Source: Chromatiales bacterium | Lineage (GTDB): Bacteria; Pseudomonadota; Gammaproteobacteria; Thiohalospirales; Thiohalospiraceae | Direction: 5' to 3' | DNA: 43,954 nt | NCBI GenBank assembly: GCA_026982395.1 | Contig: JALSHD010000175.1 | Span: 1 to 43,954 of the forward strand | Shown here: positions 1 through 7,911 of the stretch, in pieces | Numbering within the stretch: the first letter of the stretch is position 1 | Layout of the letters: each line of letters opens with the position of its first letter | The notes under the pieces: generated by a model | What the model saw: only the letters and a program-made list of their open reading frames with translations | What the model was told of the DNA's origin: nothing | Database searches by the model: none | Translations under genes and position numbers: made by a program

Positions 1-123
1 CTCTATGCCGGTATACTGAAGGCCTCCGAACGTTGGACCCATCCGGTGCAGAACTGGAACCTGACCCTCTCGCAACTGGCAATCCATTTCGAGGGGAGAT
101 TGGATGAGCATCTTGCTCTGTGA
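1..123 (+). CDS. IS256-family (mutator-type) transposase, C-terminal fragment
   Basis: This is the last 40 residues of an open frame that enters from the left edge. The stretch W-T-H-P-V-Q-N-W-N-L-T-L-S-Q-L and then H-F-E-G-R-L is the standard C-terminus of IS256-family DDE transposases (typically W..PI.NW...L.QF.I.F..RL). The catalytic residues lie upstream of the window. Intact or not cannot be judged. The stop TGA is followed at once by the element's terminal repeat, as expected of a complete right end. Confidence 0.7.
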   Translation, partial: LYAGILKASERWTHPVQNWNLTLSQLAIHFEGRLDEHLAL

Positions 124-156
124 TAACTGCTGACACAGAATTTTGAACACTCTCCA
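1..156 (+). mobile_element. Right end of an IS256-family insertion sequence
   Basis: The window opens inside an insertion sequence. The last 40 codons of a transposase (1-123) are followed by a short tail, about 127-156, ending in TTTTGAACACTCTCC, which has the look of an IS256-family terminal inverted repeat. The left end lies outside the window, so neither the inverted-repeat pair nor the target duplication can be checked. Directly beyond it sits a broken IS91-type transposase on the other strand, so this element probably inserted into that older one. Confidence 0.65.
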
Positions 157-374
157 AGAATGAGATGCAGCAACCGTATCAGGCGTTTACTGTTGGGGTG
201 CAGGTAACCGTAGTTCCTTGTTCGCCTAAACCCTTTTGGCAATACATGTTGAATGACCAGCCATAAGAACTCTGCGCCAGAAACGGTTCTGAACTCCATC
301 TTCTCTGTTTTGCTGTTTTTGGTTTTCCAGCCATTGCTGAGACTCATGGTGTTGGCAATGGGGGCAGTTTTCAA
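157..374 (-). pseudogene. IS91-family (Y2) transposase remnant
   Basis: On the minus strand about 70 codons read K-N-S-K-T-E-K-M-E-F-R-T-V-S-G, then E-F-L-W-L-V-I-Q-H-V-L-P-K-G-F-R-R and Y-G-Y-L-H-P-N-S-K-R-L. This is the conserved region near the C-terminus of IS91/IS801-type rolling-circle transposases (Y2_Tnp family). The catalytic tyrosines and N-terminus are missing, and the 3' side runs straight into the IS256-type end at about position 156. It is therefore a dead fragment, probably truncated by the later insertion. No start codon or ribosome-binding site supports expression. Confidence 0.65.
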
Positions 375-422
375 CCAGATCAGCTTTTTCTTCGCGCCCT
401 TCGTGAGCTTCGTGGTGAGTAG

Positions 423-1229
423 TTACTGTCTGTCAGCAATAATCCCCAACCACTCCACCCACTCGTCGAACAGTGCTTTATTAAGCGCGGCGGCGACAGA
501 GCGCGGCTCGAGAGTGATTGACAATACCTGTTCACCCTCGAGGGTTATGGAGTGACCGCCCGCCTCGTGCAACACTAGTCCCGCCGCACCATAATCCCAA
601 ATCCGCTGGCCTCCATGCAGATATACATGACATCGTCCGGCTGCAATCCAGCACCACTCCAGCGCTACGGTGCCGATGTTGCGTTGCGAGCTGAAAGGTT
701 TTTCGTCGATCAGCCGAAACGCCAGATCGCGAGGCAGTCTTTTCAGATCAATCAACGCTATCCCTTTTGCAAGTGGCGGCTCCGGCATGCGCTTGCCGAG
801 CGGTTCTCCATTGAGCCAGGCACCCTTGCCTTTAATCGCGCTGAAGCACTCTTCGCGCATTGGATCATAGACGATGCCCATCGCTACCTCGCCCTCCTTG
901 AGCAATGACAGTGACACCGCGCAAAGTGGCACCCCACTCGCGAAATTGCTGGTTCCGTCAACCGGGTCGAGACACCAGACCGCTTGCTCTGTTGTATTAA
1001 GCAACGCAACCTGCTCCGACGCCAACATCTCTTCACCAAGGAAAAGACAGTCCGGCCATTGCGCTTTCAACGCACTTTGGATTGATTTCTGCACAGCATG
1101 ATCCGCTTCGGTGACGATACTGCCATCGGCCTTGTATTGGCGCGCACTGTGGTTGAAACGCGGCATCAGTTCCTGTTTTGCAGCGTCAATAACTATCTCC
1201 TGAACCGCGTTCAGATCAGGCAATGACAT
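423..1229 (-). CDS. Inositol monophosphatase family phosphatase (SuhB/CysQ-like)
   Basis: A 268-residue cytoplasmic enzyme of the Li+-sensitive, Mg2+-dependent phosphatase family. The metal-binding motifs are in the right order: L-G-E-E (about residue 65), D-P-V-D-G-T-S-N-F (about 87), and W-D-Y-G-A-A-G-L-V-L-H-E-A-G-G (about 210). The ATG at 1229 is chosen over a start seven codons upstream because AGGAG lies 6 bases before it. Members act on inositol phosphates (SuhB), 3'-phosphoadenosine phosphates (CysQ) or histidinol phosphate (HisN); the sequence alone does not say which. It stands alone, between insertion-sequence debris and a divergent regulatory region. Confidence 0.85.
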   Translation of the reverse strand: MSLPDLNAVQEIVIDAAKQELMPRFNHSARQYKADGSIVTEADHAVQKSIQSALKAQWPDCLFLGEEMLASEQVALLNTTEQAVWCLDPVDGTSNFASGVPLCAVSLSLLKEGEVAMGIVYDPMREECFSAIKGKGAWLNGEPLGKRMPEPPLAKGIALIDLKRLPRDLAFRLIDEKPFSSQRNIGTVALEWCWIAAGRCHVYLHGGQRIWDYGAAGLVLHEAGGHSITLEGEQVLSITLEPRSVAAALNKALFDEWVEWLGIIADRQ

Positions 1230-1402
1230 GAGTCGCTCCTTTTTTTGCATTCAGCGCCATCCGGCGTATATGGAAATGCCACATTATACACTGCCGGATC
1301 CCGGCAACTGCGCCATGCATTGCCCTACCTCCCGGGTCCATGCAGTCGTATGCGCAGAGCTTCCCTGCTCTCGCGAAACAATTACTGTTTTTGGAGGTGT
1401 CC

Positions 1403-1464
1403 TAAAGTTTCTCTTCATACGGTCGATATTTAATAAAGTTTCTCTTCATACGGTCGATATTTAA
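1403..1464 (+). promoter_or_regulatory. Two tandem sigma-28 (FliA)-type promoters on an exact 31-bp duplication
   Basis: The 31-bp unit at 1403-1433 is repeated exactly and directly at 1434-1464. Each copy carries TAAAGTTT, an 11-base spacer and GTCGATAT (1403-1410/1422-1429 and 1434-1441/1453-1460). This matches the flagellar sigma-28 consensus TAAAGTTT-N11-GCCGATAA at all eight -35 positions and six of eight -10 positions. Predicted starts are near 1437 and 1468, reading toward the DUF5666 lipoprotein at 1745. Sigma-28 normally drives late flagellar and chemotaxis genes, so this suggests the lipoprotein belongs to the motility regulon. Confidence 0.75.
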
Positions 1465-1482
1465 TCAAATGGGAAGTAGCGC

Positions 1483-1626
1483 CACCGGGTAAAAGGTGAA
1501 ACAGGTGGGAGTCGTCGGTAAAGCCCGGGCTGTGAACAATATCTCCAATCGGAGGTCACAGATCGCTGCTACCACGGCGCCTTGTTCAAGTGGCGCTGGC
1601 CAACTGAATTTCGTTTACCCGTGGTG
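1483..1626 (+). ncRNA. Candidate structured leader RNA upstream of the DUF5666 lipoprotein
   Basis: The about 275-base transcript leader between the predicted sigma-28 starts and the lipoprotein gene can close into a domain. GGGTAAA (1487-1493) pairs with TTTACCC (1614-1620), extended by CACC (1483-1486) with GGTG (1623-1626) across a 2-base bulge. Inside are a hairpin CTGTGA...TCACAG (1530-1561) with inner CTCC-AATC-GGAG, and GCGCC...GGCGC (1577-1596). Downstream, CCGC...GCGG (1680-1693) and TCATGC...GCATGA (1686-1706) are mutually exclusive. This resembles a riboswitch or small-RNA layout, but I recognise no known class, and folding was done by eye. Confidence 0.35.
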
Positions 1627-1744
1627 TGGTATGTCGGGCACCGATAAATCACCGCGCATTGTTCCGAATCCCGAGTGTTCCGCTGTCATGCGGCTGCATG
1701 GCATGATTGGTTGAATTTGACAGAGTTAACAATTCAGGAGTGAC

Positions 1745-3172
1745 ATGATGAATCGCTATGGTCTTTATATTTCGTTAATTGCGCTGACAGCCGGTCTCGC
1801 TGCATGTATTGATGACAGTTCCACAACTTCTGGAGACAGTACCGCCGTTGTGGCAAAAGGCACGATAACCGGTTTCGGCAGTATCTACGTCAATGGCGTC
1901 AGATTTGAAACTGATACGGCCAGTTTTGATGTGGATGATGCCGCTGGCACCCAGAGCAATCTGGCTGTCGGCATGGTGGTCACTGTCCAGGGCACGGTGG
2001 ATGCCAACGGCACTACCGGTAAGGCAACCAGTGTGGTTTTTGATGACGAGGTTGAAGGTCCCGTTGCTGCTCTGAGCACTGCCACCGATGGTCTGAGCAA
2101 AAGCTTTACCGTGCTTGGCAAGAGTGTCGTTGTGGATAGTGTTTCAACGGTATTTAAAAATACGGACTTCACCTCGCTGGCTGATGGCGATATCGTAGAG
2201 ATAAGCGGTTACTTTGGCGCTGGCGGCCTGCTCCAGGCCACTTATGTGGAGAAAACAACCACACTCTCCTACGGCACTTCAGAAGTTGAACTGAAGGGTA
2301 CCGTGAGTAACCTTGCAGCAGACACCTTTACCCTGAATGGCATAACTGTCAGCTTCGATCCGACTGGTTCAGCAACTGACCTCAGTGAGATAGACGGCGG
2401 CACCGTTGCCAATGGAGCCTACGTTGAGGTACAAGGCGTGATCGACTCAGCCAGCAGCATGACCGCCACACGCATCGAGAGTGAGAGTGAGGGCGTGGGT
2501 GATGATGGCGATGAGGTCAGTCTCGAGGGTGTGATTACCGACTATGTCGATAACAGCAACTTCAAGGTTTCCGGCCAGCGGGTCGATGCATCTCGTGCTG
2601 AACTCAAACCTGCCGACCTGACACTGGCTGATGGTATGCAGATAGAGGTTGAAGGCAGCATCAGCGGCACTACCCTGATTGCCGAAGATATTGAGACACG
2701 TGATGATGAGATCGAGATTGCAGCAACCGTGTCAGGTATCGATACCGTAAACCGCACCGTAACCCTGCAGCTCTTCGGTGACACCGTTACCGTCGGCACA
2801 GACAACCGTACCCTGATGGATGATGAAACAAATGCTGTCTCTCGCCTCACCTTCAATGACCTGACCGTTGGCGACTATGTTGAGATTGAAGGGCACATGG
2901 ATGGCAGCAACGTGGTCGCAACCCATATCCAGCGTGACGATGTGGATGATCAGGTTCTGAAGGGGCCGGTGGACAACTTTGTGCCTGGCACCTCCATCAC
3001 CATCCTGGGTATTACTGTTGATACGAGTTTGTCGACCCAATTCGAAGGTCACAACGATGCATCGATGACCAGCAATAGCTTCTACACAGGCCTGTCAACC
3101 GGCGATATCGTCGAAATGGAGGATAACCATCCTGCCGATGGTACAGCCGACAAGGTTAAGTTGGACGACTGA
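1745..3172 (+). CDS. Lipoprotein made of six DUF5666-like repeats
   Basis: A 475-residue protein with a lipoprotein signal peptide: short basic start, hydrophobic stretch, lipobox L-A-A-C with Cys21. The rest is six tandem units of about 65-75 residues, each starting like G-T-I-T-G-F/G-x-V, holding a (S/A)x-L-x-x-G-D/M-x-V-E-I/V-x-G core and ending in a short T-x-I/V-E-x-x-D stretch. These match DUF5666, a beta-rich repeat of unknown function in surface and periplasmic proteins. The composition is strongly acidic (many Asp/Glu), so calcium binding or secretion is possible but unproven. AGGAG at 1736-1740 suits either the ATG at 1745 or the one at 1748. Likely driven by the sigma-28 promoters upstream; no operon partner follows. 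Confidence 0.75.
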   Translation: MMNRYGLYISLIALTAGLAACIDDSSTTSGDSTAVVAKGTITGFGSIYVNGVRFETDTASFDVDDAAGTQSNLAVGMVVTVQGTVDANGTTGKATSVVFDDEVEGPVAALSTATDGLSKSFTVLGKSVVVDSVSTVFKNTDFTSLADGDIVEISGYFGAGGLLQATYVEKTTTLSYGTSEVELKGTVSNLAADTFTLNGITVSFDPTGSATDLSEIDGGTVANGAYVEVQGVIDSASSMTATRIESESEGVGDDGDEVSLEGVITDYVDNSNFKVSGQRVDASRAELKPADLTLADGMQIEVEGSISGTTLIAEDIETRDDEIEIAATVSGIDTVNRTVTLQLFGDTVTVGTDNRTLMDDETNAVSRLTFNDLTVGDYVEIEGHMDGSNVVATHIQRDDVDDQVLKGPVDNFVPGTSITILGITVDTSLSTQFEGHNDASMTSNSFYTGLSTGDIVEMEDNHPADGTADKVKLDD

Positions 3173-3916
3173 GCAGTCGTGTGATCCGTTTCCCGTTGGT
3201 TAGGGAAAGCGTGGCGGTTGGTGTTCTCATCAGCCACCATTTTTTTGGATTGCTGGAAACAGGGTTGATTGTGATTGAGGGAGTGTTAGTGAAAGGGACG
3301 TCAATGCGTGCAGGTTGGAGCGAGGTACAAAACGCGACCTGTCACCACCCACCAAAGCCATAAATTTTCCTGTATTGTGTGTCATGATAAAAAGGATAAA
3401 TGTAACCACTCAGCGAGTAGTAAATATGTTTTGTAGCTGCCCGGCTTGCTTCTGAAACGGGCCAGATCAAGGCGGAGAAAGGGGGTTTATGCCGAACAGG
3501 AGATTCAAATGCCGTATAGTACATGGATGTGCGGGGGCGGCCAGGGGTAAATAACCATTTTCCAACGCAGAGATAGTACATTCCAGGAGTAAGCCGGATA
3601 GTTACGGATAAACATGGTAACTCCGGAGACACCACTTTGGAAAACACCTTCTATTTACCCTGGTTCATCACGCTATCACTCCATATTTTCTGTCTGGCAA
3701 AGAAACATAACCAGCCATATCAGAAATATATTTCACCAGCCTCGGGCGTGCAAACAACCGTTAGGTTCGCTAACTTGTGGGCTATCGGATCGCCAGGTTC
3801 TAATCGAGTGTAAACCCGGTAAATGTGTTATTTTATCCACCAAACCGTAAACATATCTGAAATAAAAGCCCGTAATCCAGCAAAAGAGCGAAAGGCAAAG
3901 TAGTGAGCATGCAACA
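3173..3916. other. Gene-poor spacer with a MITE-like repeat
   Basis: No open frame here has a plausible ribosome-binding site or a recognisable protein. The only structure I can support is the repeat element at 3401-3605. The remainder shows no clear promoter, terminator or RNA gene. Confidence 0.6.
3401..3605. repeat. MITE-like element, copy 1 (205 bp) with 7-bp target duplication
   Basis: The element begins TGTAACCACTCAGC and ends GCCGGATAGTTAC, imperfect terminal inverted repeats of about 13-14 bases. It is flanked on both sides by GGATAAA (3394-3400 and 3606-3612), a perfect 7-bp target-site duplication. It has no coding capacity. The ends and several internal blocks (CGAGTAGT, TTGCTTCTGAAACG, CCATTTTCC) recur at 34979-35134. 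Copy 1 holds about 50 extra internal bases (about 3485-3540). Size, lack of genes, inverted ends and target duplication fit a miniature element mobilised in trans by an unknown transposase. Confidence 0.75.
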
Positions 3917-4912
3917 TTGAATGGATCATCCAGAACGGCAGCCTTTGGCAGCCTGCTCCCCGATGAGATGCTTGATGCTGTGGAAACCACCGGCATCCGT
4001 TGCGATGGACGATTTCTTGCGTTGAATAGCTACGAAAACCGTGTCTATCAAGTGTGGCTGGAAGACGAGAGTCAGGTGGTAGCAAAATTCTATCGGCCCG
4101 GGCGCTGGAGTGATGCAGCCATTCTTGAAGAACACAACTTCACCATGGCGCTGTCAGAGCAGGAAATTCCCGTCATTCCACCCCTCCGGAACAGTAACGG
4201 GAAAACACTTCACAAGCACGGCCCATACAGATTTGCTCTCTACCCCTGCCGCGGGGGGCGCACGCCGGAATTTGACAGCCCGGAACATATGAAACAGCTT
4301 GGCCGTCTTGTCGGACGCATCCATGCAACAGGAGCAGTTCAGGATTATCAACATCGGCTTACAGTGGATATCGACAGCTTTGCGATCAGGCCGCAGGCCT
4401 TTTTGCTGGACAACCATTTTATTCCGGATCATCTGATACCCGCATACCAGACATTGACCGATGACCTGATCAAGCAGATCCGGTTGTGCTTCAGACGTGC
4501 CGGCAAGATAAAATACCTGCGCCTGCATGGAGACTGTCACCCCGGCAATATTTTGTGGACAGATAATGGACCACATATTGTAGATTTTGATGATGCCCGC
4601 ATGGGGCCGGCAATTCAGGATCTGTGGATGTTTCTCTCCGGTGACAGGACGTACATGACTGCCAGGCTCGGGGATCTGCTGGAGGGCTATACCCGGTTTT
4701 TTGATTTTGATCCCGATGAGCTATATCTGGTAGAGGCGCTGCGAACCTTACGGATGATTCACTACGCTGCCTGGCTGGGCTCCCGGTGGAACGATCCCGC
4801 CTTTCCTATGGCATTTCCCTGGTTCAATACGACCCGTTACTGGGAAGAGCACATTCTGTCTCTGAGAGAACAGGCAGCCTTGCTGGACGAACCATCCCTG
4901 ATCTGGAGCTGA
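3917..4912 (+). CDS. srkA: Stress response kinase A (YihE/RdoA family)
   Basis: A 331-residue Ser/Thr protein kinase of the SrkA/YihE family, with an aminoglycoside-phosphotransferase-like fold; in E. coli it protects stressed cells from death and counters MazEF. It aligns throughout with E. coli SrkA: L-N-S-Y-E-N-R-V-Y-Q (36-45), V-V-A-K-F-Y-R-P (ATP-binding Lys57), catalytic H-G-D-C-H-P-G-N-I-L (Asp206) and metal-binding D-F-D-D-A-R (Asp223). The TTG at 3917 is chosen because M-N-x-S then aligns with the E. coli N-terminus and no in-frame ATG fits; the ribosome-binding site is weak. It is a single gene convergent with nsrR. Confidence 0.93.
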   Translation: MNGSSRTAAFGSLLPDEMLDAVETTGIRCDGRFLALNSYENRVYQVWLEDESQVVAKFYRPGRWSDAAILEEHNFTMALSEQEIPVIPPLRNSNGKTLHKHGPYRFALYPCRGGRTPEFDSPEHMKQLGRLVGRIHATGAVQDYQHRLTVDIDSFAIRPQAFLLDNHFIPDHLIPAYQTLTDDLIKQIRLCFRRAGKIKYLRLHGDCHPGNILWTDNGPHIVDFDDARMGPAIQDLWMFLSGDRTYMTARLGDLLEGYTRFFDFDPDELYLVEALRTLRMIHYAAWLGSRWNDPAFPMAFPWFNTTRYWEEHILSLREQAALLDEPSLIWS

Positions 4913-4956
4913 TTCATACGGCAAGAAACCAGAAGTCTCCCAACCTGTCGATTCAC

Positions 4957-4977
4957 AAACAGTTACTCCCTCTGTTT
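4957..4977 (+). terminator. Weak intrinsic terminator after srkA
   Basis: AAACAG (4957-4962) pairs with CTGTTT (4972-4977) around a 9-base loop, and T residues run on to 4980. A six-pair stem is marginal, but its place between the convergent srkA and nsrR genes suits a terminator. Confidence 0.35.
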
Positions 4978-4978
4978 T

Positions 4979-5413
4979 TTATTGGGGTATTAATTGCTTG
5001 ACCTGATTCAAGGCGGCCTTCTCCGAGATCAAATCAGCTAGCGTATACTTGTCAAGCGTCTTGATATATTCCGTAACAGCCTGATTCAATACAGTATAAA
5101 GTCGGCAACTCGGCAGTAAAGGGCACTCCATTCCCTCGCAATTAACCGGGTTCAGGGTGTTTTCCACTTCCCGAACCACCAATCCAAGATTTATCTTGTC
5201 CGGCGACTTGCTCAAACGAATGCCGCCACCCCGACCCTGTTGAGTAAAAACATATCCCAACCGACCCAGATTATGCACAACCTTGACGACATGGTTTCGT
5301 GAAATTCCGTAGCCTTTGGCTATATCGGTAACACGGGCCAGCTTCATGGGTGGCATCGCCGACAAGTAGATCAGTACTCTGAGCGAGTAGTCAGTATAGC
5401 GCGTTATCTGCAT
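4979..5413 (-). CDS. nsrR: Nitric-oxide-sensing Rrf2 repressor NsrR
   Basis: A 144-residue Rrf2-family regulator. It starts M-Q-I-T-R-Y-T-D-Y-S-L-R, has a winged helix with S-R-N-H-V-V-K-V-V (38-46) and G-R-G-G-G-I-R-L, and three cluster cysteines C92, C97 and C103 in NSR-type spacing (E. coli C91, C96, C102). Asp8, the fourth ligand shown in Streptomyces NsrR, is present. The ATG at 5413 is preceded by GGAGG; a longer frame upstream lacks support. NsrR holds a [4Fe-4S] cluster that reacts with NO and lifts repression. It is divergent from the nor operon, which it very likely controls. Confidence 0.9.
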   Translation of the reverse strand: MQITRYTDYSLRVLIYLSAMPPMKLARVTDIAKGYGISRNHVVKVVHNLGRLGYVFTQQGRGGGIRLSKSPDKINLGLVVREVENTLNPVNCEGMECPLLPSCRLYTVLNQAVTEYIKTLDKYTLADLISEKAALNQVKQLIPQ

Positions 5414-5800
5414 TTCAGCCTCCACTCCACAGATGAGAGCGCGTTGCCAATCAACCAATAATATCCGCCGTATCCTGTTTTCATCCCGGCAAGGCAGGAT
5501 AAGCGGTATATGAACTTGCTACGCATGCGAATAACGGTACTGCCAGCAGGAAGACGGGAATCGGCCTTTCGCTCCGGCCCTGAGAAAACACCATGCCACC
5601 GCGCAATTTGTCGCTCTTCTGGAATCATCAAATATCACTCCTCAAATTTTCCCGGCGTATTTTTCAGAGCCAACAGTAACCACTGTCTGATTGTCGGCAC
5701 ACACAGCTGCACCAACTCCGACAATACACAAACAATTATCCAGCCGATACCCGGCAGCAACGTTCCTGAATCCGGCCCGAAAAATCGGGCCTCCAATGCG

Positions 5801-5835
5801 TTGACATCAAGTTAACTTGCATCTAGCATACAAGT
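5801..5835 (+). promoter_or_regulatory. norC promoter overlapped by a candidate NsrR operator
   Basis: TTGACA (5801-5806), a 17-base spacer and TAGCAT (5824-5829) form a good sigma-70 promoter about 150 bases before norC. An imperfect inverted repeat ACTTGCAT-CTA-GCATACAAGT-like sequence (5815-5835, seven of ten pairs) covers the -10 box; its half-site resembles NsrR operators, which carry two similar TTGCAT/ATGCAA-type arms 11 bases apart. A perfect palindrome CAAGTTAACTTG (5808-5819) lies in the spacer and may be a second site. Binding would block RNA polymerase until NO inactivates NsrR. The rest of 5414-5984 shows only a GGCCCGA/TCGGGCC hairpin (5773-5790). Confidence 0.55.
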
Positions 5836-5984
5836 ATTGACCAAGGCATTCCATTTTCTGGTAGCATCTGCATTTTAAACAGAATGGCTTGGCAATGTCT
5901 AAGTCATTTGCGGCATTTCACCCGCTGTTTGTGGCTTTCCACACCAAAACATGCATGTGAAATATAGCTATCAAGGAGGCAGCA

Positions 5985-6431
5985 ATGTCTGAACGCATAA
6001 CCAAAAGCATGGCTCGAAATATCTATTTCGGCGGCAGCCTGTTTTTCTTCCTGTTTCTGGTCGGCCTGACCGTTGACACCATGAGCCAACTTCCTGAAAG
6101 GGATAACCGCGATCAAATTACCGAAAGCGTCGCCCTGGGAAAGGAGGTATGGGAGCACAACAACTGTATCGGATGCCACTCCCTCATGGGTGAAGGCGCC
6201 TACTATGCTCCAGAGCTGGCAAACGTGTTTAACCGCCGTGGCAACAGCGATGAAAAAACTTTCAAACAGTATCTCAGTATCTGGATGTCCATCCAGCCAC
6301 TGCAAAATCCCGGCAGAAGAAAAATGCCCCAATTCAATCTGACAGAGGAGGAGGTGAACGGACTGGCCGATTTTCTTATCTGGACATCACGTATCGATGA
6401 CAACGACTGGCCACCCAACATCGAAGGTTGA
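5985..6431 (+). CDS. norC: Nitric oxide reductase subunit C (cytochrome c)
   Basis: The 148-residue membrane-anchored cytochrome c subunit of cNOR. It takes electrons from periplasmic carriers and passes them to NorB. There is one N-terminal membrane helix (about 13-31), a single haem c site C61-I-G-C64-H65, and a distal ligand M114 in R-K-M-P-Q-F, as in other NorC proteins. AGGAGG lies 7 bases before the ATG. norB starts 30 bases after the stop. Likely repressed by NsrR through the site at 5801-5835. Confidence 0.96.
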   Translation: MSERITKSMARNIYFGGSLFFFLFLVGLTVDTMSQLPERDNRDQITESVALGKEVWEHNNCIGCHSLMGEGAYYAPELANVFNRRGNSDEKTFKQYLSIWMSIQPLQNPGRRKMPQFNLTEEEVNGLADFLIWTSRIDDNDWPPNIEG

Positions 6432-7847
<1,416 letters not shown>

Positions 7848-7866
7848 CACACACTGGCGGGACAGA

Positions 7867-7886
7867 GCCCCGTGCATGCACGGGGC
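7867..7886 (+). other. Perfect 20-bp palindrome between norB and norD
   Basis: GCCCCGTGCATGCACGGGGC can form a strong GC-rich hairpin in the mRNA. No T run follows, so a simple intrinsic terminator is unlikely. It may stabilise the 3' end of norCB mRNA or reduce read-through, giving more reductase than assembly factors. Confidence 0.6.
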
Positions 7887-7911
7887 CTGAACTGCCGACG
7901 GAGGAGAAACC

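Noticed and set aside
253-555. 100-codon plus-strand frame across the IS91 remnant and the phosphatase 3' end
   Set aside because: It overlaps a well-supported gene on the other strand, shows no ribosome-binding site and has no recognisable motif.
1465-1744. Leader of the DUF5666 gene as a known cyclic-di-GMP (GEMM) or cobalamin riboswitch
   Set aside because: Some short words are similar, but the conserved tetraloop-receptor of GEMM and the B12 box are absent.
5773-5790. GGCCCGA-AAAA-TCGGGCC hairpin as a terminator
   Set aside because: No T run on either side, and it lies in the regulatory spacer between divergent nsrR and norC, where termination makes little sense.
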